64,000 bases of DNA from Phaseolus vulgaris (Eukaryota; Streptophyta; Magnoliopsida; Fabales; Fabaceae): positions 5,515,478 through 5,579,477 of the forward strand of contig NC_023750.2 in assembly GCF_000499845.2 (NCBI RefSeq), read 5' to 3'. The position numbers were made by a program, and so were the translations under genes. The stretch's first letter is position 1; each line of letters opens with the position of its first letter. The notes beneath the pieces are model-generated. The model did not search any database. It saw only the letters and a program-made list of their open reading frames with translations, and was not told where the DNA came from. Positions 9,967-20,795 of the stretch are shown piece after piece.

Positions 9967-11478
9967 CAGCTGACAGGTCGGATGGCAGCCCTATCCCGCT
10001 TCGTGTCAGCAAGCGGAGAAAAGGGACATCCCTATTTCCAGTGTCTGCGGCGCAATAACAAGTTCGCTTGGACGAAAGAGTGCGAGGAAGCTTTCGTCAA
10101 GCTGAAGGAATATTTGGCGAGCCCGCCGGTTCTGTGCAAACCACTGGCGGGAATCCCTCTCAGATTGTATTTTGCTGTGACTGAGAGGGCGGTGAGTGCG
10201 GTGCTCGCCCAGGACCAAGATCAGGCTCAGAAGCCTATCTATTTTGTGAGCAAGGTGTTGCAGGGCCCAGAAATGAGATATCAGGCCCTGGAGAAGGCTG
10301 CGCTGGCTGTGGTGTTTTCGGCGAGGAGGTTGCGCCACTACTTCCACAGCTTCACAATACTGGTGATGACTGACCTACCCATCCAGAAGGTCTTGAAGAA
10401 GCCTGACGTTGCAGGAAGAATGGTGAAGTGGGCAGTGGAGTTGTCAGAGTTTGACATTAAATATGAGCCTCGAGGCCCGATCAAAGGGCAAATCTTTGCA
10501 GATTTTGTAGTCGAGCTCTCTTCAGAGGCGACGCGGGTTGAAGGAGACGATTTCCGTTGGGTACTCTCGGTGGATGGATCGTCAAACCAGCAGGGTAGCG
10601 GTGCTGGAGTCATATTGGAAGGACCCAACGGCGTGCTGATCGAACAATCGTTGAAATTCGCCTTCAAAGCCAGCAACAATCAAGCAGAGTATGAGGCGCT
10701 GATCGCCGGGATTCTGCTGGCTAAGGAAATGGGAGCCAGAGTGCTGATGGCTAAGAGTGACTCGCTGCTAGTCACAGGGCAAGTAACAGGCGAGTTCCAG
10801 GCTAAAGATCCACAAATGGCGGCTTACTTGGCGTATGTGCAGGAATTGAAGAGTTCCTTTGCCTCTTTTGAAGTGGTGCATGTGCCCCGAGAACAGAATG
10901 CCCGAGCTGACTTGCTTGCTAAGCTCGCCAGCTCAGGCAAGGGGGGTAGGCAAAGGACAGTGATTCAAGAAACTTTGAAGACGCCGAGGGCATTTGTAGC
11001 AGATCACCTGGTCCTTCAGATAAGCAGGTCGACGGAGAGAGCAGCGAGAAGCCATAAGTCTTTGACGCAAGAAACTCTGAGATCGCCGAGAATTAGAGCA
11101 TGTCGAGGAGAGAAAGTGGACGTGATGCAGGTCTGTGCCACCCATGAGCCAGACACTTGGATAACACAGTACAAGCGGTGCCTGGCGGATGGCCTCCTCC
11201 CGCTAGATCCAACAGAAGCTAGGAAGGTAAAGAAAAATTCCAGCAAGTATACATTGATTGATGGCGATCTGTACAGGTTTGGATTCACTCACCCACTCCT
11301 GGAATGTATACACAGCGAGAAGTGCACGAGAATTATGGCAGAGCTCCACGAAGGAATATGTGGAAGTCACGTCGGGGGTCGAGCTCTGGCCGCGAGGACT
11401 CTCCGTGCAGGCTACTATTGGCCATCCATGAGAGAAGATTGCAAGAAGTATGCCCAGTGCTGCAAACAATGCCAGTAG
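9967..11478 (+). pseudogene. Gypsy pol: RNase H, second RNase H and integrase zinc finger
   Basis: The frame is the same as the upstream gag-pol, separated only by the TAG at 9964. The first RNase H follows the RT (KPIYFVSKVLQGPEMRYQAL, about 10230-10290). A second RNase H of the archaeal type (about 10558-10940) shows the acidic catalytic set: VDGSSNQQGSGAG, NNQAEYEALIAG, KSDSLLVTGQ and NARADLLAKLAS. The integrase H2C2 zinc-binding region (LHEGICGSH ... YYWPSMREDC ... CCKQCQ) begins near 11340. The frame ends at TAG 11476, where the family normally continues with HAD, so this is a nonsense change. Confidence 0.9.
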
Positions 11479-12384
11479 CACGCCGATTGGCACAAGGCAC
11501 CTCCCGAGGAGTTGAAGTCGATCTATAGCCCTTGGCCGTTTCATACTTGGGGAATCGACATCCTGGGACCTTTTCCACTGGCGATCAGGCAGATGAAGTA
11601 CTTGGTGGTGGCGATTGAGTATTTCACCAAGTGGATTGAAGCGGAACCAGTGGCCCAGATCACCGCACACAAGATCGAAGGCTTTGTATGGAAGAACATT
11701 GTGTGCCGGTTTGGAGTGCCTAAGCGCCTGGTATCGGATAATGGGACTCAGTTTGCAAGCCACCTGTTGAAGAAGCTTTGTGAAGGGGTTGGAATTCAGC
11801 AAGTGTTTGCATCCGTCGAGCACCCTCAAACTAATGGTCAGGTGGAATCAGCTAATCGGGTGTTGCTGAGAGGTTTGAAGAGAAGGCTCGAGAAAGCCAA
11901 GGGAAGTTGGGCTGAGGAGGTGCCCCGTATAGTCTGGGCGTACCACACCACCGAACAGTCCGGAACCCATGAGACCCCGTTTAGCTTGGTCTATGGGTGT
12001 GACGCCATGATTCCAGTGGAGATCCAGGAAAGCTCGCCGAGATTCCAGAACTTCGTAGAGGAAGACTCGAATGAAGAGAGAAGGCTGAACCTGGACCTGC
12101 TGGATGAGGTCAGGGAGGAAGCAAGGCTGAAGGCTGAGGCGGTGAAGAGAAGGGTCGAGCGAAGGTACAACTCAAAGGTGATGCCAAGGCAGTTTAGAGA
12201 AGGCAATCTGGTGATGAGGAAGGCCCACCAGTACGAGATGGAGAATAAGCTATCACCCAAGTGGACTGGACCGTTCAGAATAACCGAGGCACTCGGGAAC
12301 GGAGCCTATCGCTTGGAGACGCTGGAAGGGGGGGCGATCCCTCGTACCTGGAACGCCACACACCTGAAGTTGTACTATAGCTAA
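11479..12384 (+). pseudogene. Gypsy pol: integrase catalytic core and C-terminus
   Basis: Continuing in frame, the integrase core shows its DDE residues in WGIDILGPFPLA (D), RLVSDNGTQFASHL (D) and HPQTNGQVESANRVLLRG (E). The C-terminal GPY/F-type module KWTGPFRITEALGNGAYRL is followed by HLKLYYS and a TAA at 12382. Integrase inserts the element cDNA into the host genome. No chromodomain follows, in keeping with the Tat lineage. The methionine at 11512 is internal; the real polyprotein starts upstream. Apart from the upstream TAG this stretch is intact. Confidence 0.9.
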
Positions 12385-12625
12385 GAGCTTTGTAAGTAAA
12401 GACAAACACAAATATTACATTACAATGTCTCTGTTAAAACAGTTTCAAGGGGGCACTCTTTTTTCCCTAAGGAGGGTTTTTAATGAGGCCACCCAATAAA
12501 AGAAGAGTTTTCGAAGTATAAGGTGTTTTCAGATTGCATATGTGTTATTTCCAAAAGTTTCGAAGAAAGACCTTGTCATTCGTACATGATTTAAGGCACG
12601 AAAGGATATGTCGCGTGTTTTCTAA
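12385..12625 (+). other. Gypsy 3' untranslated sequence after pol
   Basis: There is no ORF of note. The sequence includes 'caagggggcactcttttttccctaag' and leads into the tandem-repeat array. I see nothing else assignable. Confidence 0.5.
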
Positions 12626-13330
12626 AGTTTTAAAGTCCTCATCGTTTTTCGGCGATTAGAGGCACCAGTTAAGTTTTTAAAGTCCTCATCGTTTTTCGGC
12701 GATTAGAGGCACCAGTTAAGTTTTTAAGTCCTCATCGTTTATCGGCGATCGGAGGCACCAGATGAAAGACCTCCTCGCCGTCGAGCGGGTGCAGGCGAGA
12801 AAGGTCCTCAGTGCATCCAGGGGGGAGGAGATGTACGCCCTGGGCAAGTTGAGGCACCGGATAAAGTCCTTATCGCCGTTGTGCGAACTAAGGCCCATCA
12901 AAGACCTCCTCGCCGTCGAGCGAGTGCAGGCGTGAGAAAGAAAAGGTCCTCAGTGCATCCAGGGGGGAGGAGATGTACGCCCTGGGCAAGTTGAGGCACC
13001 GGATAAAGTCCTTATCGCCGTTGTGCGAACTAAGGCCCGTCAAAGACCTCCTCGCCGTCGAGCGAGTGCAGGCGTGAGAAAGAAAAGGTCCTCAGTGCAT
13101 CCAGGGGGGAGGAGATGTACACCCTGGGCAAGTTGAGGCACCAGACAAAGTCCTTCTCGCTGTCGAGCGAGTTAAGGCCGTTTAAAGTCCTTCTCGCCGA
13201 TGAGCGAGTTCAGGCGAGTAAAAGTCCTTCTCGCCGATGAGCGAGTTCAGGCGAGTTAAAAGACCTTCTCGCTTGTGTGCGAGTATAGGCAAGATAAAAT
13301 CCTTCTCGTCTTGAACGAGTTCAGGTATGG
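12626..13330. repeat. Tandem-repeat array inside the gypsy 3' region
   Basis: There are three related repeat types in a row. First, three copies of a roughly 45-50-bp unit with 'agtcctcatcgtttttcggcg' and 'attagaggcaccagttaag' (12634-12760). Second, three copies of a roughly 140-bp unit starting 'gacctcctcgccgtcgagcg' and containing 'ggggaggagatgtacgccc' and 'gttgaggcaccggataaag' (12767-13145). Third, about five copies of a 35-45-bp unit with 'agtccttctcgccgatgagcg' (13146-13330). All share the words TCCT(C/T), CTCGCCG and GCGA, so they probably arose from one ancestral unit. They are not separated by unique spacers, so this is not a CRISPR. Confidence 0.88.
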
Positions 13331-13885
13331 CGAAGAGGGTGGAAGAAGCTTGAAAGGTGGCTAAGGTAGGTTCGAAGAGAACGCCTAGCCAGCCAGTCTC
13401 TAGCTCTGAAGTTCAGGGAGGTAAAGGAAGATCCCAAAGGGCATTTCTGCCTCAGATAAAGAAATGACTGCCAAAGCCTGAGGCTAAGAAAAGCTGGTAT
13501 TACCAAGAGGTTTAGGTGATCGCGAAAAGTTCAAACACGGCGAGAAGGTTGAAAGACTTGTTTGATAAAGCGGGTCAAGTGGGACGTTGTTTGAACCGAT
13601 GATTGAATCACAGTTCGTTGCTTGGACACTTTTCTTATGATCAGGTTAGTGCCTCAAGGGTACAAGTTGCTTAAAGCGATCATTGCTTAAGTTTGAATCG
13701 GCTCGAAGCAGTTACGCCAAAGGTCATGTTTGCAAAATCGCTAAGTTAAACACAACAGAGTTAAACATACAAAGAAGGTAAAAGCGCTCGAAAGAAGTCG
13801 GAGGAATATTCAAGTTTCGTTATTGAAATGAGTAACTGTTCAAAACACATGTGCAAGAGTTTTTACAAGGTAAATACAGGTGAAT
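13331..13885 (+). other. Gypsy 3' region between the repeat array and the antisense gene
   Basis: No convincing ORF on either strand. For the minus-strand gene at 13886-16562 this stretch would be its 3' flank. No motif recognised. Confidence 0.4.
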
Positions 13886-16562
13886 TTATAAAGAAGCAGA
13901 TGGGGTGGAATTGGTTGAGCCTTCGGCGGGAACGACCTTTCCATCTACTACTTCATTGTTTAATGACACCATGCTGAGGTCGAGATCAGGGAATAGGCAT
14001 GCGAATTGCTCCCGAGCGGCTTCGAATCCAGCAGTCAGAATCTGAGCAGAATTTAGCTTAAGTTCTTCAAATTGTCCTTGAAGCTCTTCAATTTGTTTCT
14101 TGAGCTCCTCGTTCCGCTGTCCTAGCTCTTCAGCTTGTTTCTTGAGCTCCTTGTTCTGCTGCCCCTGCTCTTCAATCTGTTTTTGGAGTTGTTTGTTAGT
14201 CTCTTGAGCATGGAGAAGGTCGTCAGTAACCTTCTTGGATTCTGTTCGAGCTTGGGTCAACTCGGCAGCCATCTTCTCTTTTTCCTTGCTCGCCTCGGTG
14301 AGATCAGCCATGGCGTCATCCCTTGCTTTTTCTACTTGCCCAAGCAGCTTCTCGCGGTCGATTGACCTTTGCTCCAGTTTTTGTACCTTATCGGCATTAG
14401 CTTGAATGTGAGCCTCCAGGTCGCTCGCCTTGGTGCGCAGAGGCACGATTCTGCTTTCAAGTTCAACTTTTTCTTGGGCAAGTTCATGGACTTTGCGGCG
14501 AAGGTCAGCAGCTTCCTTGCGCGCAAGCCTAAGCTCGGTGCTGAGGGCATCCTCTACTCGGGAATGTTCCATTTCCGCGAGCGTCAGGCTGAATGCCACC
14601 TTCTCTACCTCAACCTTCATTGTGCTGTTTTCGGTCTTGAGGTGGTAGATATCGTCTTGAAGCCGCGTGGTGGAGCTCTCCACAGCCCTCGTTATGATCG
14701 ATGGGATATCCTCTGCTATGGTTTTGAGTTTGGCGGGTAGAGGTTCCCACATCCTTGTAACCTCGAGGGAAAGGTTCACGGCTTGGAGAGGCGCCAGGGG
14801 GGCTTGTTGAGGGTTCTCGTCGCCACCTTCCTTAGCAACATTTTCAGTGGTTGTTTCCTGGCGTGGCGACGCAATCGGGGACTCGGTGATTAGGATTGGA
14901 GAGGTGTGAGCGACCTCATCCCCGATTGGAACGATTCCTGCAGCTGAAGTGTTGGAAGGAGGGCTCCCTCCTGCTGATATATGTGGTGTGGAGGCGCTCG
15001 GGGGGTCCTCCAAGAATTTGGCTCTGGGGCCTCAGTTGCAGGTGGCGCAGTGGCCAATGGAACTGCTTGGACTGGTGGTGAAGGGGCTTGTGGTGCTGGT
15101 GATGAGGGAGGAGGAGCGGGTGTTGATGGTGGTGTTGAAGTTGGAAGAGGGGGCGGGGCAGGTGGAGAAGATGGTGCCACCCTCTTCCTTTTCGTGACAA
15201 GGCCATCCTCTGTGACCTCGTCGTCCTCTTCCTCATCCTCTTGGACAACTTGGGGGGCTTTCCGCTTTGGCCTCTTAAGGACCAGTTTCTTTCGTTGGGT
15301 GGGCGCCTTAGGCGGTGATCACCCCTGGATGATGGCCTTCTCGACCGCCGAGTTGGGAACCGTCTGGGAGCCGGTCGCCAACCCGTGGTTGCGGGCGAGC
15401 GCCTTTAAATCGGCGAGCATGTTCTTACCCAACATGGTGTCTGCATGAAATGAAAGTGCATAAGTTAGCTCAAAGGAGAAAGGGGTAAGTGTACAAGACA
15501 ATGAGACAGCAAAAGCAGGCATATGCAGAAAAGATAAAACCAAAGTCTTGTGTGTGTCGCACAAGACGCCCAGAAACAATATCAGAAGCAATGTCAAGAC
15601 AAAGATGTAGCGTCCTAACCTATTTGGAATTCCAACTGGTCCTCAAAGAACTCGAAGGAAATCAGGGTGGGGGTCAAGAATGTTATGTGGGCATCTGCCA
15701 CCCTCTTCCAGAAGAGACAAAGGTCTCTGTCCAAAGCTCCCATGCTATCAGGACTTCTGGGCCTCCTGAAGCAGCTCTTGGACTCCTTTTTCCCCTTGTC
15801 CACCCAGTACAAGGGGAAACCGTCGAGAAGGGAAGTGTCTTTGTCATTTGCGCGAACCTGAATGAACTTCCCCTTCCAATCCTTGTACGACTGCTGGAAG
15901 ATGGTGAAAATGGACCTCCCAACAATGGCGTTCAGGCTGACCCACAGGCGATCTCCTGGGTGCTTGGCCTCGAACAAGAATAAAAACACGTCCACTGACG
16001 CGGGCAACCCCAGGTGGGCGCACGTTATCTCGAAAGCTCGGACAAACGCCCAGCTGTTGGGGTGAAGCTGGGCGGCAGCGATATTGAGCTCGGTTAAGAG
16101 TTCCCTCTCAAATCGAGTGAGAGGGAACCTGAGTTTGACCTTCTTGAAGAAAGTGGTGTAGACGAAGCAGAAGGGCCCGTCGGCGCTCACTTTATCATCG
16201 GCGCACACTGGCAGAGTGGCGGGGCAAGGCAGCACCATCATTCTCTCATCGTGCTCCTTGTGGAATGATTGGTGGGCCTCGTCCCCATTGGTCAATCGCA
16301 GAACCGCTCCCGCGGTGTTCACCGACGACGTTTCCTTTAAGAGGGTTGAGTTAGCCCATGGGTATAACGTCCTGAAGTCTGGCAGTGGGATGGGGGCTCC
16401 TCCAGCGTTTGGTGGAGTCGCCTGGGCCAGAGCGGTTTGAGAAGACGCAGGCCTCACAGCCTGCGAAGAGGGAGCACCACGAACTTGCGTAGGGTCGTGT
16501 GCTTGTGAAGGAGGGTTTCGCGCTGATGGAGGGGGGTTCGGGGTGATCTTCGTGCGAGTCAT
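13886..16562 (-). pseudogene. Antisense gypsy-associated gene (Transposase_28/PF04195-like domain plus coiled coil)
   Basis: This gene runs against the gypsy gag-pol. Exon 1 (16562-15620) begins MTRTKITPNPPPSARNPP and holds a globular domain (FCFVYTTFFKKVKLRFPLTR, NSWAFVRAFEI, VFLFLFEAKHPGD, KDWKGKFIQV) that I recognise as the 'putative gypsy type transposon' family. A GT-AG intron (15619-15441) joins exon 2 (DTMLGKNMLADLKAL) in phase. Exon 2 continues into KRPKRKAP, an acidic stretch and a proline-rich linker, then to a long coiled coil (15013-13886, repeated QIEEQGQQNKELKKQAEELG-type heptads). Damage: a TGA at 15319-15321 (probably CGA->TGA before SPPKAP) and a frameshift near 15010. Such extra antisense genes are known in Tat elements, but their function is unknown. 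I do not assign one. Confidence 0.75.
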
Positions 16563-17144
16563 GATAGCAACTGCAAACGAAGGAGGAAGAAAAAATAATC
16601 AGGAGGGTTACAAAGGCTGACTCGATCATGAAAGGAAGGTGAAAGACGAACGAATGTGAGTTCGTTGCGACGATCGACAAAGCCCTAAGTCACGCAGAAG
16701 GAGAAATGGAAAAACAGCCCACAGCGTATGCACCAGACAGTTACAGGATGATGCAAATCGGTGAAAATGCAAGAAAACCCAGCAGATGAAGGAAAGTAGT
16801 TACCTTTCGATGATCGGGAGAATGTTGAAGGGAGGTGGTGATCTAGAGCGTCGAGGAACGTCGAGAGCTTTCGCAGAAGGAAATGAGAGCGTATGCAAGT
16901 GTGAAGAAAGTGATGGAACAGTAGGAGCGTAAGGGGTTTAAGGGTTTTCGAAACGGTTTTGGGAAGCGCTAACGGCAGATGAAGATAGCCGTTGATGAGA
17001 GCCACGTGTCGAACGATGAGCGAAGGGTTTGGTGGAGCGTCAGAGCAGCAGAAAGTACTATCGCTTGGAATTCTGCGCCCATGCCACGTAGACCGGTGTT
17101 AACGAAGGCTTTTTCAGTCTTTTCGCTAGACAAGTCTTCGCTTA
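16563..17144. other. Gypsy sequence upstream of the antisense gene, up to the polypurine tract
   Basis: This would contain the promoter and 5' leader of the minus-strand gene, since it lies between its ATG (16562) and the 3' LTR. No certain TATA box was identified. The minus-strand ORFs here look fortuitous. Confidence 0.4.
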
Positions 17145-17159
17145 AGACTGGGGGGCTTG
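17145..17159 (+). other. Polypurine tract of the gypsy element
   Basis: AGACTGGGGGGCTTG lies immediately before LTR 2 (TGTACC). It is the expected priming site for plus-strand DNA synthesis and fixes the sense orientation of the element. Confidence 0.8.
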
Positions 17160-17942
17160 TGTACCGCCCTGGTGGTCGGGTGCGATGACGTGGCATCCTG
17201 CTACAGTATAGGCGTGTTGACAAGGCACCAGGTTGACAGTTGGGAAGGAAGTCGGGAGGCACGTGTAGTCGCCGATAGTTAAGTTGGCGTGTTCCGATCT
17301 CCAGCTTACCAGAATAGGCGATCGCCAGGTTGGGGACGAAGTCGCCAGATGCAGACTCAGGCGACCAGGCAGTCGGAGATCGCCAGAACAAGCACATCGC
17401 CGAAGTTAAAGGAGAAGCAGATTATGAAGGCGGCCGGCGAGACCACAGGGAAGGTGTATGAAGGCCCTACCTCGCCAGTTTCAGTAGAGATCGCACTCCT
17501 GAGTTAGCTACGCACTGGGCAGTACCATGCATAGGTAACTTAGCCAAAATGAGAGTAGAAGCAGCGCCAAGTCAGGGAGCCCCAGATGATGGCACGTGTA
17601 CAGTTGGATAGGAGCCACGTGTCCAAGTCTGTAACTGCCAGGAGAGAGAAAACCACCAGGTATATAAGAGTTCCTAACAGATTTTCTAAGGTACGCACGT
17701 TCAGTTCATACACTTTACGCTTGCGAGTGACAAAGCTGTTGGTGAGAGAGATTTGCACGGTTCCAGTTCTTAGTATTTGGTGATACCGTCACTGACTTGA
17801 GCGTCGGAGTGCGATCGGCCGCAGCGGCGCCGTATCGTTTCTTTGCAGGTTCTTGAGATAGATCCAGAGGAGGAACGGAGGTGAGAAGCGGCGCGCACGT
17901 CGATCCTTTGACGAGGCATTCTCCAGCGCTCTTATATCCTCA
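17160..17942 (+). mobile_element. Gypsy LTR 2 (3' LTR)
   Basis: A 783-bp LTR, TGTACCGCC...TCCTCA, with TATATAAG at 17661-17668. It is preceded by a polypurine tract and followed by the ACAAC duplication (17943-17947) and LINE ORF2. It differs from LTR 1 at about five positions. Confidence 0.95.
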
Positions 17943-17947
17943 ACAAC

Positions 17948-20795
17948 ATATCTAGTTTCAAAGAAAAACTGAAATCTTTGAAGGCAGGCCTTAAAGTGTG
18001 GAATAAGAATGTGTTTGGGTGTTTGCAGACAAATCAAAAGCAAATCTTGAAGGAAATTGAGGTCTTAATGTTAAGGACGATAATGAATCTCGAGGAGAAT
18101 GGTCGGCTAAGAAGAATGGAATTACGTAGTCAATTGCTGTTGGTTGATAATAAGTTGGATTCCCTTTCAAGGTAGAAAGCAAGAGCAAACTGGTGCAAGT
18201 TTGGGGACATGAACTCCAAATTTTATCATGCGGCTATTAGATGGAGAAGACTCAAAAACGAAGTCAAAGGAGTGGAGGTTGGGAGGCAATGGTGTGAGGA
18301 ACCGGAAGTAGTTCGCAGGGAAGCTAAGTCTTTGTTCGAAAAAAGGTTCACGGCTACACAAGATCTTGGAGTAAATTTGGGCTCTGTGGAGTTTAAATCT
18401 CTCCCTCTAGAAATCAGTATAAGTATGGTTACAAGTTTTACAGAGGAAGAAGTGAAATAAGCTGTGTGGCAGTGCGAAGGATCAAAGAGCCCAGGCCCGG
18501 ATGGTTTCAATTTTACTTTTATCAGGAATTGTTGGGATTTTCTTAAATATGATATTATGGAAGCTTTACATCTGTTCCAAGAAACTGGGGTTATACCAAC
18601 GGGGTGTAATGCCTCATTTATTGTTTTGGTACCTAAAGTGAGTGACCCCCTTTCTCTTGATCAATTCAGGCCTATCTCCCTTGTAGGAATCTTCTATAAG
18701 ATTGTCACTAAGGTCTTAGCGGGTCGTATGAAGGAAGTCCTTTCTTTGGTTATTGACGAAAACCAATATGCTTTTCTGAAGAACAAAGGTATGTTAGATA
18801 GTGTGCTCATGGCAAACGAGGTTGTGGAGGAGGTTAGGAGGAATCATAGGAGTACACTTTGCTTCAAGGTGGACTATGAGAAGGCATATGATTTAGTAAG
18901 GTGGGACTTCTTACTTGACATGTTACAAAGGTTAGGCTTTCATAGCAAATGGGTGAGGTGGGTTAGAGGATGTTTGGAATTGTCCTCCATCTCAGTTCTT
19001 ATTAATGGAAGCCCGACAGAGGAATTCAAACCGTCAAGAGGGTTAAGGCAGGGCGATCCAATGGCCCCATTCTTGTTCCTTGTGGTTGCTGAAGGTTTGG
19101 CCGGGCTAGTGAGACAAGCGTCCAAGCAAAATATGCTCACAGGTGTGAAAGTGGGATGGAAGGAAATAGAATGTAGCATGCTTCAATTTGCAGACGACAC
19201 TCTCTTTATGTGTGAAGATTCTTTCTCTAATGTCTTCACTATAAAGACGATCCTAAGATGCTTTGAACTAGTTTCCGGTATGAAAATTAATTTTCATAAA
19301 TCGAAACTGGCAGGGTTAAATGTTGACAAGTTTACCTTAGAAACCTATGCCAAGACTTTAAATTGTAACACAATGTGGACGCCTTTCAAGTACTTGGGGT
19401 TAGAAGTAGGAGGTAATCCAAGGAAGGTACAGTTTTGGGAGCCTGTTGTCAATAAAGTCAGAGCTAGACTTAGTACATGGAAAGGGAGATGTCTATCTAT
19501 GGCGGGTAGAATCTGCTTAATTAAATCAGTATTCACATCCATCCCCCTTTTCTATTTATCTTTCTCTAAAGCCTCAGTCTCGGTTTGTAATAGAATCATG
19601 GTATTCAAAGGAGTTTCTTGTGGGCTTAGGGAAGAGATAATAGATCTATACCTTGGGTAAGCTGGGGGAATATTTGTAGACCTCCTGAAGAAGGTGGATT
19701 GGGTATCAAGGATATTAGGAAGTTCAATTACGCTTTAATGGCAAAATGGAAATGGAGGCTGATGAGCGACGAGAAAGGGAAGTGGAAAGATATTATGGAA
19801 TCGAAATATATGATAAAATCTGGCATTAGCAGTGTTCGGCCATGTTATCACTCCTGGTGGTGGAGAGACTTAGAAGAAATATGTAGGGAGGGTAACGATG
19901 TAGGCTGGTTCCAACAAGCTGTCACATGGAATGTCAGATCTGGGGACTTAGTGCGTTTCTGGGAGGACCCGTGGGTTAACAACAATAATCTCAAGGAGTT
20001 ATACCCGAGATTATTTTCTCTCTCTCTAAATCAAGAGATGACGGTGGGCGAGACTGGTTTCTGGGATAATCATGGGTGGCATTGGCACCTAAAATGGAGG
20101 AGGGAGAGATTTCACTGGGAATCGATCTTGGAGGAAGAATTATTAGCTATTTTGTCCAGGGGAGTTTTGTACAAGGATTCCAAGGATTTCATTACTTGAA
20201 GTGGGAACCCCAAGGGGATCTTTTTGGTGAAATCAACATATGGTCTTTTAGCTAGCCAAGGAACCGGTCCAAGTAACGCTGTTTTTGGTTTGTTATGGAA
20301 GACCAAAGCGGCACCAAAAGTTCTAATCACAACTTGGAGAATCCTGTTGGACAGAATCCCAACTAGCCAGAATCTTGTGGCACAAGGAGTCGTGGTGAAC
20401 TCCCCTTTTAGTGTGTTTTGTAACCAGTCAGTAGAATCCACCCAGCATCTGTTCTTGGATTGTGTTTTTGCTTACCGTGTTTGGATGTTATGCTATAGAA
20501 GGATATGTGTTTTGGGAGCACAGAACAAGGACATATGTAATCATTTTCTGAATTTTCATTTAGCTAATATGTCCGTGAAACAGAATCAGGTTTGGAAGGG
20601 AGTGTGGGCGGCGATTGCACGTTCCATCTAGGAGCACAAGAATAACATCATTTTTAGACAACGGGTCCCTGACTTTGAGGAAACCTTCCAAGCAGCTCAA
20701 CTCATATCTTGGATTTGGTTGAAACATAGGGAAGGCTCTTTCTCATACTCCTTCTCTAATTGGTTGCTAAATCCAATCCAGTGCCTTTCATGTGT
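17948..20795 (+). pseudogene. LINE 1 ORF2: reverse transcriptase and zinc-binding C-terminus
   Basis: This continues ORF2 from 5305 after the gypsy insertion. The reverse transcriptase (18464-19660) shows SKSPGPDGFNF, QFRPISLVGIFYKI, FKVDYEKAYD, GLRQGDPMAPFLFLVV and catalytic FADD (CSMLQFADDTLFMC, about 19180). After a frameshift near 19600 come GIKDIRKFNYALMAKWKWR and the zinc-binding RT-associated domain (LLWKTKAAPKVLITTWRILL, SVESTQHLFLDCVFAYRVW). The enzyme performs target-primed reverse transcription. Stops at 18173 (TAG), 18458 (TAA; VKQAVWQ expected), 20197 (TGA; TWSGNP expected) and 20629 (TAG; SIWEHKN expected) are all explained by C->T or G->A changes. Confidence 0.9.

Larger units (their letters stand above)
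7212..17159 (+). mobile_element. Tat-type Ty3/gypsy internal region, 5' part replaced
   Basis: The order is gag - protease - RT - RNase H - second (archaeal-like) RNase H - integrase - long 3' region with tandem repeats and an antisense gene - polypurine tract - LTR. The second RNase H, the absence of a chromodomain and the long 3' region point to the Tat lineage. The leader, primer binding site and gag N-terminus are absent because the left border is fused to LINE sequence at 7211/7212. The gag-pol is one continuous frame broken only by TAG stops at 9964 and 11476. The region is clearly less AT-rich than its surroundings. Confidence 0.9.

Noticed and set aside
11203..11829. 208-aa minus-strand ORF
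   Set aside because: Shadow of the gypsy integrase region, which is open and motif-rich on the plus strand.
12626..13330. Possible CRISPR array
   Set aside because: Repeats are directly tandem and degenerate, with no unique spacers of constant length, in a plant retrotransposon.
14981..15448. 155-aa plus-strand glycine-rich ORF
   Set aside because: Reverse of the proline-rich linker of the antisense gene; the G/V/A-rich composition is a frame shadow.
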